From positions 5,218,558 to 5,282,557 of the forward strand of contig JAKCOZ010000040.1 in assembly GCA_022605955.1 (NCBI GenBank): DNA of 64,000 nt. Reading direction: 5' to 3'. Origin of the DNA: Rallus limicola. Taxonomy: Eukaryota > Chordata > Aves > Gruiformes > Rallidae. How positions within the stretch are numbered: the first letter of the stretch is position 1; each line of letters begins with the position of its first letter. Both the position numbers and the translations under genes were made by a program. The notes under the pieces are model-generated. The model made no database searches. It had not been told where the DNA came from and saw only the letters and a list, made by a program, of their open reading frames with translations. Positions 54,697 to 64,000 of the stretch are shown one piece after another.

Positions 54697-56796
54697 GAGA
54701 CCAGCATCACCCCTCCTGGGAGGAGAGGGGAAACTGAGGCACGGAGAAGTGCTTGGCTTGCTTTCCTTCCCCCCCACCCAGGGGCACAAGCTCTGCCTGC
54801 AACAGCTCCCCAGCAAGACCCAGAGAGCCAAACCCCATTTTTAGCCCATTCCTCCACCCTGCCCAGAGGTTCCCTACATCCCCCTCCCCACCCCAGCTTG
54901 AACAAACCCCACATCCTCCCCCTCAACCCCACAGACAAGGATGCTCCCGCCCTGCCACACACCCCCAGATGGGGTAGGGCTGGGGCTGCTCCTTGCTTCT
55001 TAGTGTGGGAGGGAAAGAAATGGTAGAATAAACCAAAGAACATTTAAAATAACCCCAAATTATTCCTGCTGGGATAAAAACAAGGCAGAGGAGCTGACGG
55101 TGCTGTGCTGCTCACCCCTCCCAGAGGAGGTTTCCTCTTATTCCTGGTGCAGAGGACCCAGGGGGGTGGGGATGAGGCTGGGGACCCCTCCCTAATTGCT
55201 TTTGGGGTTCACTAGGGCTTTGATTTTGTTGTTTCTTCCCTGTTTTTCCCCTTCCAGGCCTGACCCAGGGCTCGCTGGCATCTCCTGCTCCCCCCCCCCG
55301 CCCCCATCCCAGCTTCGCTCTTCCTAGCTCAAGCCTGAACTCCAGAGAAACACAGGAGATGCTCAGAGGCATCATCCTTACTGCAAATGGCTTGAGAGAA
55401 ATCATTTCCTTTGGGAAAACAAAGAAATTCTCCCTCCCCCTCCCCCCTCCCTCCCCAAAAAAGAGAAGATAAAGCACCAATCACTCACTCCTACATCACA
55501 GCAGCAGGACCAGTGAGGATGGGGGGGGGGAAGAAGCATCAAAGGTTTCCCTGAATCATCAAGATTTTAAACCAAAATCTCACTGCAACAACCAAATCAA
55601 CAGGACTGGGGGGTGGTGGTGGTGGGGGGGGGTGCTTAGGGTGGGATTTTGGGGGTGAGGGGGGGGTGGTGGTGACGTTGTTTTGTTTTTTTTTTGTTGG
55701 CTTTTCTTTTTTTTTTTTCTTTTTTTTTCCTTTTTTCTCTTTTTTTTCCTTTCCTTTCTCCCTCAATGATACAGTTTGAACCAGTTATCCAAAAAAAAAA
55801 AAAAAAAGAAAAAGAAATTAAAAAATAGTTAAAAAAATTTAAAAACCAAAAAAAAAAAAACCGCTTGCTGTTGGAAAAGACAATTATAATCACCGATGTC
55901 TGAATACACTGCTCTGTGCAAGGCTGGAAAACAAACCCCCCAGGAAAAAAAAAAAAAAAGAAAAAAAAAGGAAAAAAAGGAAAAAAAAAATAAAGAAAAA
56001 AAGTAGAGAGCCAGAGATTTCAAGTAATAAGGAAACTGGTGTTTTCCCCTCAGAGAAATGCCAGTTTTCCTTTAAAAATATATAGAATTAAGAAAAAAAA
56101 AAATTGAGGAAAACCCCATCCCACCCCAGGCAGGAGAGCTGCTGGAACAAATCCTGCTCTTTTGGCCCCAAATTTATGGGGGAAGAAAGTCAGTGCTTCC
56201 TTACTGCCTGTGATGTTGGATCCCTCCCCCTTCTCACCCACAGCGTATTGTGGGGGGTGGGGAGAAGCAGGGGGAGGTGGGATGGGGCTGGCAGCACCCG
56301 CTGCTCCCAGATTCATCTGTTTGGAAGGATTTCTTTAACCATCATTACAAAAAAAGGGGTCTCTCTTTTTTTTCCCCCCCTGTAGGTAGTGTGAAAAACA
56401 GCGAGATGGGGCTTTAAACACCCCCCCCAAAAAACAAAAGCCTTCTAGAGAGGGCAGAGACACTCACACCCCTCACTCCTTGGGGCTGAGTTTATCCTCT
56501 CCCTCCTCAATGTGCGTTTACACAGGAAAAATAAAAAATTCCCAAAAAAAAAAATATCTAGAATTGGCTCCCATGAATTTCTCTCCTTCTCCCTTTTTTT
56601 TCTTTTTTTTCTTTTCCTTTTTTTCTTTTTTTTTTTCCTCTTTTTTTTTTTTTTTCTTTTTTTCTGTTAAAAATCACTTTTCCTCATTAAAACGGAGGCA
56701 AATCTCTGTAAAACATTTACCAGCATCATAGTGGAGAAGATGGTTTGATGCTGCCTCCCTGGCAAGGCAGGAGGCTGATTTGCTCAGGGTTCTGGG

Positions 56797-56855
56797 ATAT
56801 ATATATATATATATACACATATATAAAAAATAATATATATATTTATATATATATG
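56797..56855. repeat. (TA)n microsatellite
   Basis: About 60 bp of alternating TA with short A-run and 'caca' interruptions, inside the IGF2BP1 3' UTR. Confidence 0.93.
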
Positions 56856-57554
56856 GCTTCCAAGTGTTTAAAAAAGTTAAAATTGCCTGAGCTGGTGTGG
56901 TTTAAATACCAGCAACCCCCCTGTACCCCACTTTGCATAGTCAACGCTGCTGCAGAGCCCAACCTCAGGAGAGGAAGATTTGGGATCTCAAGTTCTTCAA
57001 AGAAGCCGGTTGGTTGGATGGAAGGGGATTGAGACAAGCCCTTTTGGCCAGTGGTGGGTTTTGGGGGTGTGTAGGGTTTAAATTCAATTAAAAAAACCCC
57101 CAAAAAGCAGAGAAAACCATCAAGAAATGAGGATTAATTCTTTTTTTTTTCCCCCCAATTGAAGAAGTTGCTGGGCTCCAATTTACCCAAGGGTCTTGAA
57201 GAATGGTGACACCCAGCAGCGCTCTGTGCCATGATGGAATCCATTAAGGGGCAAGAAAAATAACATATCCCCCCCCCAAAAAAAAAATAATAGGAAAACC
57301 AAAAAGCTGCTGCCATCTTTTCCACTATGTCTGAAATCCCTGTCGTTCTCCATAGAGAGCTCATAACACTTGGTTACCTGCACATAACTCCTGGCTCATA
57401 AGAAATTATGAAACTTAACTTCTCTTTTCATTAAAAAAATAAAAATATTCAAGACTATCAGCTTTTATATAAAATATCAGCAAGCCCCCCCCACCCCCAA
57501 AAAAAAAAAAAGAAAATTAAAAAAAAAATCAATTGCTGAGGTAACTTCATACCT

Positions 57555-57562
57555 TGAGGTAG
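57555..57562 (-). promoter_or_regulatory. IGF2BP1: let-7 8-mer seed match in the IGF2BP1 3' UTR
   Basis: A second tgaggtag on the plus strand, ctacctca in the mRNA. Confidence 0.7.
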
Positions 57563-57646
57563 CTTTTTTTTTTTCCTTTTCTCATCTTTTTTTTTGTTTT
57601 TTCTTCTTTTTTTTTTTGTCTTTTTCTCTTTTTTTTTCTTTTTTTC

Positions 57647-57669
57647 CCTCTCTCTCTCTCTCTCTCTCT
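57647..57669. repeat. (CT)n microsatellite
   Basis: 'cctctctctctctctctctctctg' following a long T-rich stretch in the IGF2BP1 3' UTR. Confidence 0.93.
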
Positions 57670-60127
57670 GCTCAAACACACAGCAATACCTGGCTACCCC
57701 CCTCCCCTTACCCTACCCCACATCTCCCTGTTGTTGCAATGGGTTATAAAGGACAGTAACTGCTGCTGTGTCCCCTTAATCCCTGAACCCCTCCTTTTTT
57801 TTTTTCCTGATGCCACCAAGGAGTTGAACTTCAAAGCTGGGTTTGGCTTTAGAGGATGCTCCCAGGAAAATCCACCCTGGAGGAGAAGTGGGTTGGGGAA
57901 TTGGGGGGGGGAGGATAACAAGAAGTCTCCACGCTTTGGGAAATTCAACAGGGCAAAGCATCAGCGTGAGGGGTTTGCTCCCAATTCCCTCCTTTTAAAG
58001 CCCAAATTGGGGATGCTCCTAGGTCCCCTCCTGCATGGTGGGTGCAGGACCTGGCATCATCTCTCTCTCTTTCCACCAAATGAATCCCAATTTTTTAAAT
58101 GTTTTTGGTTTTGTTTTGCTTTTTCACCCTCCCCATCCTAAAAGAAGCAAACCCAACCCCCAGAGAGCAGCGTCAATCTGTGGTTCAGCTGGATTTTGCA
58201 GCAGGAAAAACGCAGCGTGGGGGCTCAGCCCAGGGGCTGCCCCATCCCCACCGTAGAGACAAGACCTTCCCCTGCCTGGAAGAGGCGATGGCAGCAGTTA
58301 CTGTCCCTTCCAAATACTCAGTATTAAACCCCAAATCCTTAAAATCTCTCTAAAATATTAAAAAAATCCAGGTAAGAGTGACGGGAATCAGTGACCATAT
58401 TACATTCCTTTGACGTGTGTATTTGGCATCGTCTCATGAGGACAGTCTCACCACAGCAAGGAGGGTGGTGGGTGGATTTTTGTTGGGCTGGTTCTTTTAA
58501 ATAACTGGAAAATACCTTTCTGAGCTAAGAAAAATTGTGCCAAATTTCAAGATTACTTTTTTTCCCCCCCTACTCCCCCACCTGGGAAGGTTGAGGGGGG
58601 ACAAGACACAAATAGTCCCAGGGGGGTTCGTGGGAGCTGGCATCCCCCTCTGTTTGCTAATAAACAACATTCCCTGGGTGTTTTCTGGAGGTTCTGATGG
58701 GATTTTGGGGCATAAACCTCCTATTCCAAGTGGGGAAACTGAGGCTGGGGCAGCTGGCAGAGGATGGGAGGAGGAGTCAGGCATCAACCCAGCTCCGGGT
58801 CAGTGGCAGAGCCAAGTCCCCTGCAGCCAGGCATCTCCCTGCTGCACACTCATCCCCTCCAGCTCCTTTCTGACCCCCCAAAAACCATTCCCCATCCACT
58901 TAGTTCCCATAATCTGATTATTTAAGAGATGAAGATTGGTATTTCCTACCAAGCAGGGGGTCCTTGGCCTTTTTTTTTTTGGTTTTTTGTTTTGTTTTGT
59001 GGTGGTTTATTGCTCTTGCTTGAAGGGAAGAGGGAAAAGTCAAAGTCCTTCCCTCACCCCTTCCCTTCCCTGGCCAGTTTGCCTCATCTCTAGGACGGGT
59101 TTGTCACCTTTGTGATAAGAGATCACTGAAAAAAATACACCCCAAAACGCTGGCACACCCCACTTCCACCATGAGTTCATAGGCTTAAAAAAAACAATAA
59201 TTAAAAAAAAAGATTTCTTTCTTTAAACTACCCTAAAATGAAAAGAAAAAAAACAACCCCAAACCATTCCAATGACTGAAAGAGAATAAAACCAAAATCA
59301 TCCTGGAAAATTAGAGGTGCTCTCCTGGCTTCAAAGGCTTTAACAAGGCACCACACCACAGGCAGTGCAGGCAGGAGGAATCCTGCCCTCCTGATGTGAG
59401 TACTGAGCTCCCAAGGGACCCAAATCTACTTGGTGCTGAGGTGGGGAGTTTATGAGTTTGTTTTTTCCCCTCCTTTTTTTTTATTTCCCTCCCTCACAAT
59501 GGATTTTTTTTTTACCCATGGGAGTTGGCAAAAACCCACTGGAATTTCACTTCCCCCCCCAAAAAAAATTAAAATAAAATAGGGGGAAAAAAAAAATAAT
59601 TAAAAAAGTCAATCAGAATTAAATGCTCCCAAAAAGGCTGAACGTCGCTCTGGGAACATCCCCCAGCTGCAGGGAGGGAGCGAGGGGTCTGGGGAGGCGC
59701 AGCCCACCGGGCAGCCCAGCTGGGATGGGACCTCCACAGGCTACTACTTAAATGAGAGGGGCAAGCCCTGCACCCAAGAGAGAGGGGGACCCAGCACCGT
59801 GGCAGCCACAGCTTCGCCACACCGCTCATCCCTGGGCACCCAGCACCAGGGTCCTGGCTTCATTTAAGTAGCTGTCGTGGCAGCGTGGACCTATCAGTGG
59901 ATGAACTTTTTTTTTGCCCTGTTCTTTTTGTAGGATTTTTTTTGTGGTGTTGTTTAATTTTTCCCCCCTAGCCATCTACCCCAGAAGCCAATCAAACTGC
60001 CTTTTAATCTCAATCGGTTAATGAAAAAGAAGACCATTAATTAGCATCTCTACGGTAACTGATTCCCAGCCACTCTTAAGCCCGGCTCTGGCTCCTCCTG
60101 CGTTCCGCGGTGGTGTCGGTGCTGCTC

Positions 60128-64000
<3,873 letters not shown>

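Larger units (their letters stand above)
50881..60127 (-). other. IGF2BP1: IGF2BP1 3' UTR, about 9.2 kb, with let-7 seed matches
   Basis: No coding exon of another gene is seen on either strand between the IGF2BP1 stop and the AATAAA at 50.88 kb. Very long 3' UTRs with several let-7 sites are a known property of IGF2BP1. The region is rich in A-runs and T-runs and carries a CCATGG minisatellite (52.62-52.95 kb), (TA)n and (CT)n microsatellites and a tandem duplication at 51,541-51,605. Seed matches on the mRNA strand are at 51,857-51,863, 53,295-53,302, 54,690-54,696 and 57,555-57,562. Confidence 0.75.

Overview
This is a 64 kb stretch of a bird nuclear genome. The evidence is: spliced vertebrate genes with GT/AG introns; several CR1 retrotransposon fragments, the dominant avian LINE; an avian-type PHOSPHO1 N-terminus; IGF2BP1 residue numbering that fits the 576-residue chicken ZBP1; and the GC-rich, homopolymer-rich texture of a microchromosome. 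The gene order ZNF652 - PHOSPHO1 - ABI3 - GNGT2 - tRNA-Gln - IGF2BP1 matches the block I know from human 17q21.3. I recall the chicken counterpart on chromosome 27, but that is memory, not something visible here.

Layout. Positions 1-10.3 kb are AT-rich and look like a ZNF652 intron upstream of its first coding exon. ZNF652 (+) has five coding exons between 10,564 and 18,181 and a 3' UTR to about 20.67 kb. Positions 20.7-31.6 kb are intergenic, with two CR1 copies and a GT-rich minisatellite. A CpG island at 31.6-32.7 kb looks like a distal promoter and leader exon, probably for PHOSPHO1 (+), whose two coding exons lie at 36,283-37,814. ABI3 (-) has eight coding exons between 44,187 and 39,968 and converges on PHOSPHO1. 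GNGT2 (+) has two coding exons at 46,334-46,910. A second CpG island at 48.9-49.9 kb holds an intact tRNA-Gln(UUG) gene on the minus strand. A pyrimidine-only stretch at 50.15-50.81 kb is followed by the roughly 9.2 kb 3' UTR of IGF2BP1 (-) and nine coding exons (60,128-63,407). These carry half of KH1 and all of KH2-KH4; the rest of IGF2BP1 lies beyond the right edge.

The genes do not form one pathway. ZNF652 is a transcriptional repressor, PHOSPHO1 starts skeletal mineralisation, ABI3 is a WAVE-complex adaptor of blood cells and microglia, GNGT2 is the cone transducin gamma subunit, and IGF2BP1 is an mRNA-binding protein under let-7 control. Their grouping is conserved synteny.

I found no mobile gene cassette, CRISPR array, defence system or other clearly undescribed system. 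The most interesting material is regulatory: upstream ORFs in ZNF652 and PHOSPHO1 (the latter with an ATGA stop/start overlap), a dense TACCGG cluster in the CpG island, let-7 seed matches and a CCATGG-rich repeat array in the IGF2BP1 3' UTR, a G-rich tract just past the IGF2BP1 poly(A) signal, a CR1 only about 20 bases from a ZNF652 splice donor, and no visible B4GALNT2 between GNGT2 and IGF2BP1. Exon boundaries were assigned by eye from splice signals, reading phase and family resemblance. UTR ends and promoters are inferences without transcript data.
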